Of a DNA stretch of 64,000 bases, positions 7,984 to 17,273 are shown piece after piece. The notes beneath the pieces are model-generated. The model was not told the DNA's origin. It was given only the letters and a program-made list of their open reading frames with translations, and searched no databases. The stretch lies in the NCBI GenBank assembly GCA_938014245.1, contig CALLSD010000046.1, positions 1-64,000 of the forward strand, given 5' to 3'. Position 1 is the first letter of the stretch, and each line of letters opens with the position of its first letter. The stretch comes from an uncultured Actinomyces sp. Lineage in GTDB: Bacteria > Actinomycetota > Actinomycetes > Actinomycetales > Actinomycetaceae. The position numbers were made by a program, and so were the translations under genes.

Positions 7984-8889
7984 GTGACTCACTCGCGCAC
8001 AGAGCTTGCCGTGAGCTCATCACCCTCTGTTCCTGTCGCCGTGATATCTGGTGGTGGCGGGGGACATGAACCCATGGATTCGGGCTTCCTTGGCCAAGGG
8101 ATGCTCAGTGGCTGCGCGACCGGAGAACACTTTACTGCGCCTTCTGCCACGGATATTGCTCAGCTCCTCACTCGAATGATCGAAGAGACCCCTGCGGAAG
8201 AAGTCCTTGCTATCGTCAAGAACTACACCGGGGATGTGCTCAATTTTCAACTGGCAGTGGAGCTTCTTGAAGACACGGGCGTTGCCTGTACGTTGGTATA
8301 CGTTCATGACGATCTAGCAACTCGCGGGGTTTCGCAAGGAGCGCGCGGGATTGCAGGCACACTCCTTTACGAGAAAATTCTTGGTGCCGGTGCCTCGCTT
8401 GCAATGACAAGCGAGGAGCTTGGCCAGGTTGCAGCCGAAATTGAACAGACGATCGTCAGCTATGGGATTTGTTTCCGTGCCCCTACAACGCCCGACGGAA
8501 AGCTCTCCTTCGATCTTGCCAAAGGGCATGCCGAAATGGGAGTTGGAATCCACGGAGAAAAGGGCGTTTCAACGCTTCCGTATTCGACGCGCTCCGAGGT
8601 CATTTTTCAAGCTGTTCAGGAAGTTTTTAGCCAACTTCCTCCAGGCAGCGAAGAAGTGATCGTTCTGGTGAATAACTTGGGGTCTGCCCCTGAGGAAGAC
8701 CTGAAATATGCGTGCTCCGCAATAGAAGAATATGCACGTTGCACTGGCGAAACTATCGCTCGTATGAAGAGTGGGCGTTTTGTCACCAGTGACGATATGG
8801 ACGGTCTGTCGCTGACCTTAATGCGCGCGCGTCCGGATATCCTTACCCTTTATGATGCTCCGACCCTTGCCCCCGCATGGAGTGAATGA
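7984..8889 (+). CDS. dhaK: PTS-dependent dihydroxyacetone kinase, substrate-binding subunit DhaK, short N-terminus
   Basis: Binds dihydroxyacetone covalently for phosphorylation by DhaL. Seen: the SGGGGGHEP loop (family SGGGSGHEP), KNYTGDVLNF, the VHDDLA acidic pair and GVGIHGEKG with the hemiaminal-forming histidine. At 301 residues it lacks roughly the first 30-45 residues of the usual protein. An in-frame TAG at 7975 rules out an upstream start, so the GTG at 7984 is the only reasonable one. First gene of dhaKLM. The truncation may be tolerated, since all catalytic residues remain. Confidence 0.93.
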   Translation: MTHSRTELAVSSSPSVPVAVISGGGGGHEPMDSGFLGQGMLSGCATGEHFTAPSATDIAQLLTRMIEETPAEEVLAIVKNYTGDVLNFQLAVELLEDTGVACTLVYVHDDLATRGVSQGARGIAGTLLYEKILGAGASLAMTSEELGQVAAEIEQTIVSYGICFRAPTTPDGKLSFDLAKGHAEMGVGIHGEKGVSTLPYSTRSEVIFQAVQEVFSQLPPGSEEVIVLVNNLGSAPEEDLKYACSAIEEYARCTGETIARMKSGRFVTSDDMDGLSLTLMRARPDILTLYDAPTLAPAWSE

Positions 8890-8890
8890 A

Positions 8891-9532
8891 ATGAACACCA
8901 TCAACACACAGTGGTTTACCCAGTGGATGCGTCTGTGCGCAGCCTCCTTGCTTCGCGAAGAAGAACGCCTGACCGAACTTGACCGTCAAATCGGTGACGG
9001 TGACCACGGTACGAACATCACACGTGGTTTTACCCAGGTTGAGAACGCCCTCGCAGATTCCGAGTGGAATTCACTGTGCGAAGGACTCACCTTGGTTGCG
9101 AAGACTCTGATGACTCATGTTGGGGGAGCCTCCGGGCCCCTATACGGCACTGGTTTTCTCAGAGGTGGCCGTGCCCTTGCGCAGAATTCAGATTGTCCGG
9201 ACAGTGAGGCGATCGCAGTCTTGTATGAGGCTATTGCCGAAGGAATTTCACAGCGCGGTAATGCAAGTGCTGGCGATAAAACCATGCTCGACGCATGGCT
9301 TCCCGCGGCCCAAATCGCACGAGAATTGGCCTCGCAAGGAAAAAACGTTAACGAGGTACTGCAAGCCGCTGCGCATGCCGCACAGCGTGGAGCTGCACTG
9401 ACCGAGGGGATGAAGGCGCTCAAAGGACGTGCGTCTTATCTTGGAGAACGCTCGATCGGACACGTGGATCCGGGGGCTGTTTCTTCAGCAATCATCATCA
9501 TGCAGGCAGCCCGCGCTGCCGCCGACGATTAG
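8891..9532 (+). CDS. dhaL: Dihydroxyacetone kinase ADP-binding subunit DhaL
   Basis: A 213-residue subunit that carries ADP as a tightly bound cofactor and transfers phosphate from DhaM to dihydroxyacetone. The Mg-nucleotide motif DRQIGDGDHGTNITRG and the glycine loop GGASGPLYGTGF are intact. The start is the ATG at 8891, one base after the dhaK stop; it gives the family-typical N-terminus (NTQWFTQWM). It overlaps nothing downstream, and dhaM starts 9 bp later. Confidence 0.95.
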   Translation: MNTINTQWFTQWMRLCAASLLREEERLTELDRQIGDGDHGTNITRGFTQVENALADSEWNSLCEGLTLVAKTLMTHVGGASGPLYGTGFLRGGRALAQNSDCPDSEAIAVLYEAIAEGISQRGNASAGDKTMLDAWLPAAQIARELASQGKNVNEVLQAAAHAAQRGAALTEGMKALKGRASYLGERSIGHVDPGAVSSAIIIMQAARAAADD

Positions 9533-9541
9533 GACATAACA

Positions 9542-10291
9542 ATGGCGTGTGTTGCATTCGTGATCATCTCGCACAGTCAGGAACTTGCTGAAGGCGTTGT
9601 TGAACTTGCCTCTCAAATGGCTCCCGACATCCATTTCGAGATTGCTGCGGGGGAGGATACTGGCGGTTTAGGCACGTCTATGAACAAGGTCGAAGATGCC
9701 CTTGATCGAGCGCTCGCACGCGTTCATAAGCCCGGTAGCGACTCGTGTCGGCGCGGTGTGCTTCTTCTGACAGACTTGGGTTCTTCGACCATGGTCGCCC
9801 AGACCGTCCTTGAGCTGCGCGGTAACCCGAAAGATTGCATGTGCGTGACTGCCCCCTTGGTTGAAGGGACGGTTGCCGCTGCGGTCGCAGCCCACGGTGG
9901 TAGCGGGCTTGCCCAAGTCGCGGTTGCTGCCTGTCAAAGCGCCATTGACTTGGCGGAGCGCGCCCGCACTGAAATTGCGCAAATCACGAGTGTTGTTCTG
10001 GAGCCATCTTCTTCCCGAATTTTTGAAATTACCTCGCAGCAAATTCTTGAAGAAGAAATGACAGTCAGTGACCCTGCTGGCCTGCATGCCCGTCCTGCCG
10101 CACTTCTTGTCCGAGCTCTTGCTCCAATGGATGCGCAGGTCTGGATCAATGATGTTGATGCCTCCTCTGTTTTAGAGCTCATGTCCTTGGGGGTTCGCCA
10201 GGGCCAGCACATCCATGTCCGCGCGCAGGGCCTCGAGCGCGAAGAAGCAATGCGATGCGTCCGGGAAATGCTCCAAGGACACGGAAGTTGA
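9542..10291 (+). CDS. dhaM: DhaM phosphotransfer protein (EIIA-man-like plus HPr domains)
   Basis: Shuttles phosphate from the PTS to DhaL-ADP. Residues 1-130 are the EIIA(man)-like domain with the phosphorylated His11 in VIISHS. Residues 172-249 are an HPr-like domain with His182 in DPAGLHARPAA. The C-terminal enzyme-I fragment of the enterobacterial protein is absent, so general enzyme I must charge the HPr domain directly. The last gene of the dhaKLM unit; smc starts 45 bp downstream. Confidence 0.94.
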   Translation: MACVAFVIISHSQELAEGVVELASQMAPDIHFEIAAGEDTGGLGTSMNKVEDALDRALARVHKPGSDSCRRGVLLLTDLGSSTMVAQTVLELRGNPKDCMCVTAPLVEGTVAAAVAAHGGSGLAQVAVAACQSAIDLAERARTEIAQITSVVLEPSSSRIFEITSQQILEEEMTVSDPAGLHARPAALLVRALAPMDAQVWINDVDASSVLELMSLGVRQGQHIHVRAQGLEREEAMRCVREMLQGHGS

Positions 10292-10336
10292 TCGAAATTC
10301 TGCTGAATATCTTCAGGAAGCTTTAGGCTTAGATTC

Positions 10337-13300
10337 GTGCACCTTAAAACACTTTCACTGAGAGGATTTAAATCCTTCGCAAGTGCAACGACTCTACGCC
10401 TGGAACCCGGGATCACCTGTGTGGTTGGTCCGAATGGTTCCGGAAAATCCAATGTCGTCGACGCTTTAGCGTGGGTGATGGGTGAGCAAGGTGTAAAAAC
10501 GCTTCGCGGCGCGAATATGGCCGACGTCATTTTTGCCGGAACCTCGGGCCGCGCACCTTTGGGCCGCGCACAGGTCGACTTAACCATCGACAACAGTGAC
10601 GGCCTCCTTCCCATCGACTACTCCGAAGTCACCATCAGTCGCACTCTTTTCCGAGGCGGTGGCAGCGAATACGCAATTAATGGAACTCCGGCCAGGCTCC
10701 TGGATATCCAAGAATTGCTTTCTGATACCGGTATGGGCCGTCAAATGCACGTCATTGTCGGGCAAGGGCAGCTCGACACGATCTTGTCGTCAACGCCGGA
10801 AGAACGCCGCGGTTTCATTGAAGAGGCTGCGGGGGTTCTCAAGCACCGCAGGCGAAAAGAACGCGCATTGAAAAAACTTGGGGATATGGATCAAAACTTG
10901 GTCCGGGTCCTCGACCTCACCTCAGAAATCGAGCGTCAGCTGCGTCCTCTTGCGCGCCAAGCGAAGATTGCACGCCGAGCCTCGCTCATTCAAGCGCGTG
11001 TACGCGACGCAAAAGCGCGTCTTCTTGCCGATGATCTGGTGATTGCTCGAGATCGGCTTCAGCGCGGATCTGATGATGCTGACGTCCAGCATGAGCGCCT
11101 AGCACACCTGCAAGAAGAAGAAACACTCAGGAGCGCCGATATTCGACGCCTGGAAGAAGAGGAGCGCCTCCGGCACCCGCAGGTCACACAGGCAATGGAA
11201 GAATGGCAATCGCTCACTGCAATTGCCCAGCGTCTCGATGCCACCATGACGATCGCTCGTGAGCGTGTGTTGACTCATTCCCAACCGGAATTGGCCCCTC
11301 AAACCGAAGACCCCGCATCCTTGGATGAACGCGCGCAAGCCGCCAGCCACGAGGATGCACAGATTCTTCAACGAGTTCAAAGCGCCCAGAGTCGAGTCGA
11401 CGAGGCTCTTCGTCTTCGCGGCGAAGCCGAACGCCTCGATGACGAGGCCCAGCGTGCCTTGGCACAAGCAAACCGACTTCTCGCCGACTATCGCGAGGCC
11501 AGTGCGCGCCTCAGTGCGGGTCTTGCCTCGGCATCGTCACGCTTTGATGCCGCTCAGGCGGAAGCAAAACGCGCAAAGACCCAGGTAGACGCTGCCCGAG
11601 AGCGTGAGGCGAAGGCCGCTCAGGAGGCGCAAGCCTATTCGGAAGATCATCCCAGCAACGATTCACTCGCCTCGAAAGCACTCAACGCTGCACAAAGAAC
11701 TCGAGAAGAAGCACGCGAGAAGGTCGATGCGCTGCTTGCACGTGAACGCGACGCGCGAGCTGAACGCGCGCGTTGGGAAGCGCGCCGCGATGCGCTCGCT
11801 CAAACTCTCACTCCCAGCGACGGTACCGCCTCGTTTATAGAAGCCAAGGGATCGATGGGCGATCTGCCCAGTGGCGTCCATGTCGATGCCGGGTATGAGA
11901 ATGCAATTGCTCAGCTGCTTTTCCCCTTCTCAGACGCCTTGGTGATGGATACACGCGAGCACGCGTGGGAGAACGTACGCGATGCCGACGAGCGTGGCCA
12001 GGGACAAGTCCGTTTTCTCATCGCAGATTGCGCGGCGACTAATCGCAAGCCGGCCCCACTTGAGGGAATTCCGGGCAAATGGGCCAGAGACGCCGTCACC
12101 TCGGAGCGTTTTTCTGCTCTTCTTGATGTGCTCCTTGACGGTGCGTGGGTGTCGCAGACCATTGAAGAAGCGCGAATCGCTATTGCCCGCCCAGAAATTG
12201 AGTGCGTGGCAACTGCGCGCGGGGACCTCGTGACGAATTCATCCGTGCTGGTAGCAGGGGAGGAGAGCGCTTCACCCCTTGCCTTGCGGGCACAGTACGA
12301 GGAAGCAGCGGCGGCTGCCGCGGAAGCATTAAAGCGGGAAAGTGATGCCCAAGAGCAACTGAGTGAAGCCAACGCTGCTCTGGACCAAGCTGTGCGTGGA
12401 GCAAATGACGCACTCAAGGCGCTTCGTGAAGAGGACGCGCGTCAAGCGAAGATCGCACAGGAGGCGGCTCGCGTTCACAGTGCTGCTCGTGCCGCTCACG
12501 CGGAAACAACGCGTGCCGAAGAGACCCTGAAACGCGCCGAAGAACAACTTGAGCACGCGCGCATTGCCCACGAAAATGCGCAGGAACGTGCGCGAACCGG
12601 CGCACTTGAAGCTCCCGATGTTGATCTCGAGGCCGCGACTCGCCTCGCCGAAGAACGCGCAGCTGCAGCGCGCGCGGCGCGGGAAGAAGAGACGCAGGCG
12701 CGCCTTGCTTTGCGTGCAGCAGAAGAAGAATCACGAGGCGCAGCCTCGCGCGCCCGTAATCTTCGACAGGCCGCTGCCCGTAGCCGCGAGGAAAGAATTG
12801 CCTACCAGCGCAGGGAAGAGCGACGTAAGCGTGAACTTGCACGTGCTCAAAGCGTTCTAGAAGAGGCACAGCGGGGCTTCGAATATGCGCAAAGGGCAGT
12901 TGCCGCAGCAAAGGGACGCCGCGACGCCATCGAAGTGGCGCGGCGTGAAGATTCGGAGAAACTCGCGGGAGTTCGCGCTCAACTCGATGCCGTTCGCGCT
13001 CAAATTTCTGAGCTCACTCTTGTCTCCCAACAGGCTCAGATTCTGCGCGCGGAATTACGGATGCGTGTCGAGCAACTTGAGGGGCGTTCTTTGGAGGAAA
13101 TCTCCATGGAAGCAGATGACCTCATCGAACACTATGGCCCGCATAACCTAGTCCCCATCCTCACCGAGGACGCACTCAACCAGGTCAGCCCAGAGGACGT
13201 TGATTCGAATGAGGAAGGACTGCCTGCCCAAGAAATAGAAGATTCCATGCCTTCACGGCCCTATGTGCGCGAAGAACAGGTCAAGGTCCTTGACCAAGCC

Positions 13301-13912
13301 CTCAAAGAACTCGAGAAACTGGGCCGTGTCAATCCTCTTGCTTTGGAAGAACATGCGGCTTTGGCTAAGCGGCACGAATTCCTCGTCGCCCAAGTACACG
13401 ACCTGAAAAAATCTAAGGCAGATCTTCTCCATATCGTCGAAGATGTCGATCGCCTAGTTCAAGAAGCCTTCGAAGAAGCATGGAACGACACCGCGAAGCA
13501 CTTTGAACACACTTTTAATGTTCTCTTCCCAGGTGGAGAGGGCCATCTTGTCTTGACTGATCCTGATTCGATGCTCGATACGGGGATCGAAATTGAGGCC
13601 CGACCTGCTGGCAAGAAAGTCAAACGCCTCTCACTCCTCTCTGGCGGCGAGCGTTCTCTTGCTGCCTTAGCTTTCCTTGTTGCGATCTTTAAGGCTCGCC
13701 CCTCTCCCTTCTATGTGATGGACGAGGTTGAGGCAGCCCTAGATGACATTAATCTCTCGCGCCTGCTGGAGATCTTCAAAGAATTGCGCGCGACCTCGCA
13801 GCTGATTGTGATTACGCACCAGAAGCGAACAATGGAAATCGCTGACGCTCTATACGGCGTCACCATGAGGGACGGTGTGACTCGCGTGGTCTCTCAACGC
13901 CTGAATGAATAG
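10337..13912 (+). CDS. smc: Chromosome segregation protein SMC
   Basis: A 1191-residue condensin ATPase. The head is split: Walker A at residues 31-39 (GPNGSGKSN) in the N-terminal lobe, ABC signature near 1100 (LLSGGERS) and Walker B (FYVMDEVEAALDD) shortly after. Between them are two long coiled coils rich in Ala, Glu and Arg around a hinge at roughly 490-640 (GVHVDAGYENAI). The GTG at 10337 gives the conserved N-terminus LKTLSLRGFKSFA. The partners scpA and scpB are not in this window. Placement next to ftsY and ffh is usual in Actinobacteria. Confidence 0.97.
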   Translation: MHLKTLSLRGFKSFASATTLRLEPGITCVVGPNGSGKSNVVDALAWVMGEQGVKTLRGANMADVIFAGTSGRAPLGRAQVDLTIDNSDGLLPIDYSEVTISRTLFRGGGSEYAINGTPARLLDIQELLSDTGMGRQMHVIVGQGQLDTILSSTPEERRGFIEEAAGVLKHRRRKERALKKLGDMDQNLVRVLDLTSEIERQLRPLARQAKIARRASLIQARVRDAKARLLADDLVIARDRLQRGSDDADVQHERLAHLQEEETLRSADIRRLEEEERLRHPQVTQAMEEWQSLTAIAQRLDATMTIARERVLTHSQPELAPQTEDPASLDERAQAASHEDAQILQRVQSAQSRVDEALRLRGEAERLDDEAQRALAQANRLLADYREASARLSAGLASASSRFDAAQAEAKRAKTQVDAAREREAKAAQEAQAYSEDHPSNDSLASKALNAAQRTREEAREKVDALLARERDARAERARWEARRDALAQTLTPSDGTASFIEAKGSMGDLPSGVHVDAGYENAIAQLLFPFSDALVMDTREHAWENVRDADERGQGQVRFLIADCAATNRKPAPLEGIPGKWARDAVTSERFSALLDVLLDGAWVSQTIEEARIAIARPEIECVATARGDLVTNSSVLVAGEESASPLALRAQYEEAAAAAAEALKRESDAQEQLSEANAALDQAVRGANDALKALREEDARQAKIAQEAARVHSAARAAHAETTRAEETLKRAEEQLEHARIAHENAQERARTGALEAPDVDLEAATRLAEERAAAARAAREEETQARLALRAAEEESRGAASRARNLRQAAARSREERIAYQRREERRKRELARAQSVLEEAQRGFEYAQRAVAAAKGRRDAIEVARREDSEKLAGVRAQLDAVRAQISELTLVSQQAQILRAELRMRVEQLEGRSLEEISMEADDLIEHYGPHNLVPILTEDALNQVSPEDVDSNEEGLPAQEIEDSMPSRPYVREEQVKVLDQALKELEKLGRVNPLALEEHAALAKRHEFLVAQVHDLKKSKADLLHIVEDVDRLVQEAFEEAWNDTAKHFEHTFNVLFPGGEGHLVLTDPDSMLDTGIEIEARPAGKKVKRLSLLSGGERSLAALAFLVAIFKARPSPFYVMDEVEAALDDINLSRLLEIFKELRATSQLIVITHQKRTMEIADALYGVTMRDGVTRVVSQRLNE

Positions 13913-13957
13913 GGCGTGCACTTGGCATAGCTGCGTCACTGATGGGAAAGTTAAGAC

Positions 13958-14347
13958 ATGATTGAAGGAATTGTGGTCTACATCGTCACCATGATCGTCA
14001 TGCTTGCTATTGCCGCAGCGGTCATCTTGGGCTTCGCCCTGCATAGGCGTAGTGCTGATCAATGGAAAGACCATTTGAAGAGTCAATCCAACCAGGAGAT
14101 TCCGACCCAGATTCCCGAGATCAGCGTCCGTGAAGAGAATATGAGGAACGTGCTTGATAGCTCTCGTAGTTCTCGCGGTTACATGGTTGCCGATGGCCTC
14201 CCTGGTTTCGAGGCTGTTGAAGCAATGACCGAACGCATTGAAGACATTGCAAGCCGTCGAGGCTCTCACGCGAAGTCTGCCCCTCGCCAGCTTGGCAAGT
14301 CGCAAAGTGGTGCCTCGAGCGACGTCGCACCAACGGAAGAAGCCTAA
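13958..14347 (+). CDS. Small membrane protein upstream of ftsY, function unknown
   Basis: 129 residues with an N-terminal membrane helix (about 5-28, VVYIVTMIVMLAIAAAVIL) and a polar, probably disordered, cytoplasmic part ending in a Ser/Glu tail. No recognised domain. It lies 28 bp before ftsY in the same direction and shares with FtsY the layout of a short N-terminal anchor plus a charged tail, so a role at the membrane near the SRP receptor is possible but unproven. Base composition resembles its neighbours. Confidence 0.7.
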   Translation: MIEGIVVYIVTMIVMLAIAAAVILGFALHRRSADQWKDHLKSQSNQEIPTQIPEISVREENMRNVLDSSRSSRGYMVADGLPGFEAVEAMTERIEDIASRRGSHAKSAPRQLGKSQSGASSDVAPTEEA

Positions 14348-14375
14348 GAAGGAAGACCTGAGGAAAGATTGACCC

Positions 14376-15620
14376 ATGCAGGCTCTCATGGATTTTGTTC
14401 ATAACCCGGTGGCCCCCATCATTTTGGTGGGAGTCATTGTTGTGCTCGTTGGCGCGATTCTTGCCATCGCGCGCTCACGTAAGCCCAAGGATGCCCAGCT
14501 TCCTCCCGCCACGCCTACGCAGCTGCCTGCCGAGGCCGCACCTGAGGAACCCCGAGAAAGCGAGGCGGGCGAGGCTGAGCAGATTCGCGCCGGCCCCCTT
14601 GCCGGTGAAGAGGCCGACGCGGAGGGGGAGGCGAGCGTTGAGCCTGCCTCGGCCTCGGAAGAACCCGTCCAAGAAGTTGAGGTTCCCGAGTCGATTCCTT
14701 CGCGCATGGGACGCCTCCGTGCGCGTCTGGCGCGCTCCGGTGCGCTGGGCAAGTCCCTACTTTCCCTTCTGTCCAGGGGAGACCTATCGGCTACCGATTG
14801 GGAAGAGATTGAAGACTCCCTGCTGATCGCGGACTTGGGATTGGACGCAACCGAAGAGCTCATGGAGGCACTTCGTACGCGCGTCAAGGTTGAAAATACC
14901 TCGGATCCGCAGGTCGTTCGTGCTCTCTTGCGCGAAGAACTGCTCAAGCTTGTTGGGCCAGACATGGACCGCTCCGTCAACCTCGGTGTCCGCGACGTCG
15001 ACGGTGTTCGAGTCCCAGCAACGATTTTGATGGTGGGCGTGAACGGTACCGGTAAGACCACGACGACCGGAAAGATGGCGCGTATTTTCCGCGCTGAAGG
15101 ACACGAAGTTCTCCTTGGTGCGGCTGATACTTTCCGCGCAGCTGCTGCCGATCAGCTTGAAACCTGGGGAAGTCGCGTGGGTGTGGACGTTGTCCGTTCT
15201 GAGCGTGAGGGAGCGGATCCCGCATCAGTTGCTTTTGAATCGGTTGAAGAAGGTATTCGTCGAGGCTGTGACATCGTCATGGTGGATACGGCTGGTCGAC
15301 TTCAAACGAAGTCTGCGCTCATGGATGAACTTGGCAAGGTTAAGCGCGTGATGGAAAAGCACGCGCCCGTGAGCGAAGTTCTCTTGGTCTTGGACGCAAC
15401 TACCGGTCAAAACGGCTTGCGACAGGCAGAAGTGTTTGCTGAGGTTGCAGGGGTAACGGGCATTGTCTTGTCGAAGCTTGATGGCTCAGCGAAGGGCGGA
15501 ATTGTCGTTTCTGTCCAGCGCACTCTGGGCGTTCCTGTGAAGTTTGTCGGGCTTGGAGAAGGCCCAGACGACCTCGCACCTTTCGACCCGAACTCGTTTG
15601 TTGATGCGATCGTGGGCTAG
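14376..15620 (+). CDS. ftsY: Signal recognition particle receptor FtsY
   Basis: A 414-residue membrane-associated SRP GTPase. An N-terminal membrane helix (about 12-32, PIILVGVIVVLVGAILAI) and an acidic Glu/Ala-rich A-region to about residue 110 precede the NG domain. G-motifs: GVNGTGKTTTT near residue 220, DTFRAAA, DTAGRLQT and SKLDGSAKGG. It binds Ffh-nascent chain complexes and hands them to SecYEG. It is 57 bp upstream of ffh, so the two SRP GTPases are adjacent and probably co-expressed. Confidence 0.97.
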   Translation: MQALMDFVHNPVAPIILVGVIVVLVGAILAIARSRKPKDAQLPPATPTQLPAEAAPEEPRESEAGEAEQIRAGPLAGEEADAEGEASVEPASASEEPVQEVEVPESIPSRMGRLRARLARSGALGKSLLSLLSRGDLSATDWEEIEDSLLIADLGLDATEELMEALRTRVKVENTSDPQVVRALLREELLKLVGPDMDRSVNLGVRDVDGVRVPATILMVGVNGTGKTTTTGKMARIFRAEGHEVLLGAADTFRAAAADQLETWGSRVGVDVVRSEREGADPASVAFESVEEGIRRGCDIVMVDTAGRLQTKSALMDELGKVKRVMEKHAPVSEVLLVLDATTGQNGLRQAEVFAEVAGVTGIVLSKLDGSAKGGIVVSVQRTLGVPVKFVGLGEGPDDLAPFDPNSFVDAIVG

Positions 15621-15677
15621 AACCCACTACCCTTAAAACCTGGTTCTGTATTTTTGTGCTCGTGAGGAGTAGTCACA

Positions 15678-17273
15678 GTGGCTTTCTCGGATCTGTCTGA
15701 TCGTTTGACAGCGTCTTTTAAGAAGCTGCGTTCGCGCGGTGTATTGACCGAGTCTGATGTTGATCAGACCATCAGCGAGATTCGACGCGCACTCTTGGAT
15801 GCCGACGTCGCACTGCCCGTTGTTCGCGAGTTCACGACGCAGGTTCGCCAGAAGGCCTATGGTGCCGCTCGCTCTCGTGCCCTCAATCCTGGTCAGCAAG
15901 TCGTTCGAATCGTTCACGACGAACTGGTCGAGATTCTTGGTGGTGAAACCCGAGAGCTCCACTTCGCTCAGCGCGGTCCCACAGTCTTCATGCTCGCTGG
16001 TCTGCAGGGTGCAGGTAAGACGACTTTGGCCGGAAAGCTTGGAAAGTGGCTGCGCGAAGAAGGCAAGTCTGTCTTGCTCGTTGCTTCAGACCTCCAGCGC
16101 CCCAATGCGGTTGGTCAGCTGCAAATCGTTGGTGAGCGTGCGGGCGTTCAAGTGTGGGCGCCACAGCCCGGTAATGGTGTCGGCGATCCGGTTCAAGTAG
16201 CTCGCTCGGGCCTTGACTATGCGATTACGAACGGCATCAACGTCGTTATCGTTGATACCGCGGGTCGCTTGGGCGTTGACGAAGAAATGATGGCCCAGGC
16301 CATTGCCATTCGCGAGGCCGTCAACCCCCACGAAGTCATGTTTGTCCTAGACGCGATGATCGGTCAGGACGCTGTTAATACGGCGACTGCTTTCCGTGAC
16401 GGTGTGGGCTTTACAGGCGTTGTACTTTCCAAACTCGATGGCGATGCCCGAGGCGGTGCTGCGCTCTCTGTTCGAGGCGTAACGGGTGCACCCATCCTCT
16501 TTGCTTCAACGGGCGAAGGCTTGGATGACTTCGAACGTTTCCATGCAGATCGCATGGCCAGCCGTATCCTCGATATGGGCGACATCATGACGCTCATCGA
16601 GCAGGCAGAAAAGCGCCTCGATGCTGAAGAAGCAGAGAAGATGGCCAAGAAGGCCATGTCCGGTGAACTCACCTTGGACGACTTCCTCAGCCAGCTCCAA
16701 CAGGTCCGCAAGCTGGGTTCAATGAAGAAGGTTCTGGGAATGATTCCCGGAATGGCCCAGATGCGTGATCAGCTTGAGAACTTCGATGAACGCGAGGTGA
16801 ACCGCGTCGAGGCGATTGTTCGCTCGATGACCCCCGCCGAACGCGCAGATGTTTCGATTCTCAACGGCTCACGCCGTGCTCGTATTGCTCGCGGTTCTGG
16901 CGTCACGGTTGCTGAGGTCAATAATCTGGTCAAGCGTTTTGAAGCCGCGAAGACCATGATGGGGCAAATGGGGCAGATGGGACCGGGAGGAATGCCCGGA
17001 ATGGGATCCATGCCCGGAAGCGGCGGAAAAGCAAAGCAGAAGGCGCAAGCTCGTAAGGACCGTGCTCAGCGAGCACGCGTGGCCAAGAAGGCACGTAGTG
17101 GTAACCCTGCAAAGCGTCGTCAGCAAGAACTCGAGGCCCTGCTTCCTCCCGAACAGCGTTCAAGTGCGCCCTCGGGTTCGGCTTTTGGTGTGAGTGAAGC
17201 CCCGCAAGAAGGCCCTCGCCCGACTTTGGATGATCTTCCTGAAGATATCCGTCGAATGCTCGGCCGTTCCTGA
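15678..17273 (+). CDS. ffh: Signal recognition particle protein Ffh
   Basis: A 531-residue SRP54 homologue. NG domain: GLQGAGKTTLAGK from about residue 108, the DLQRPNA region, DTAGRLGVDEEMM and SKLDGDARGGAA. M domain from about 300 with the methionine-rich signal-sequence groove (GMIPGMAQM and MGQMGQMGPGGMPGMG). A basic, Lys/Arg-rich segment (about 450-490) and a tail follow. GTG start at 15678 behind GAGGAG. Its TGA shares one base with the ATG of the next gene. Confidence 0.97.
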   Translation: MAFSDLSDRLTASFKKLRSRGVLTESDVDQTISEIRRALLDADVALPVVREFTTQVRQKAYGAARSRALNPGQQVVRIVHDELVEILGGETRELHFAQRGPTVFMLAGLQGAGKTTLAGKLGKWLREEGKSVLLVASDLQRPNAVGQLQIVGERAGVQVWAPQPGNGVGDPVQVARSGLDYAITNGINVVIVDTAGRLGVDEEMMAQAIAIREAVNPHEVMFVLDAMIGQDAVNTATAFRDGVGFTGVVLSKLDGDARGGAALSVRGVTGAPILFASTGEGLDDFERFHADRMASRILDMGDIMTLIEQAEKRLDAEEAEKMAKKAMSGELTLDDFLSQLQQVRKLGSMKKVLGMIPGMAQMRDQLENFDEREVNRVEAIVRSMTPAERADVSILNGSRRARIARGSGVTVAEVNNLVKRFEAAKTMMGQMGQMGPGGMPGMGSMPGSGGKAKQKAQARKDRAQRARVAKKARSGNPAKRRQQELEALLPPEQRSSAPSGSAFGVSEAPQEGPRPTLDDLPEDIRRMLGRS

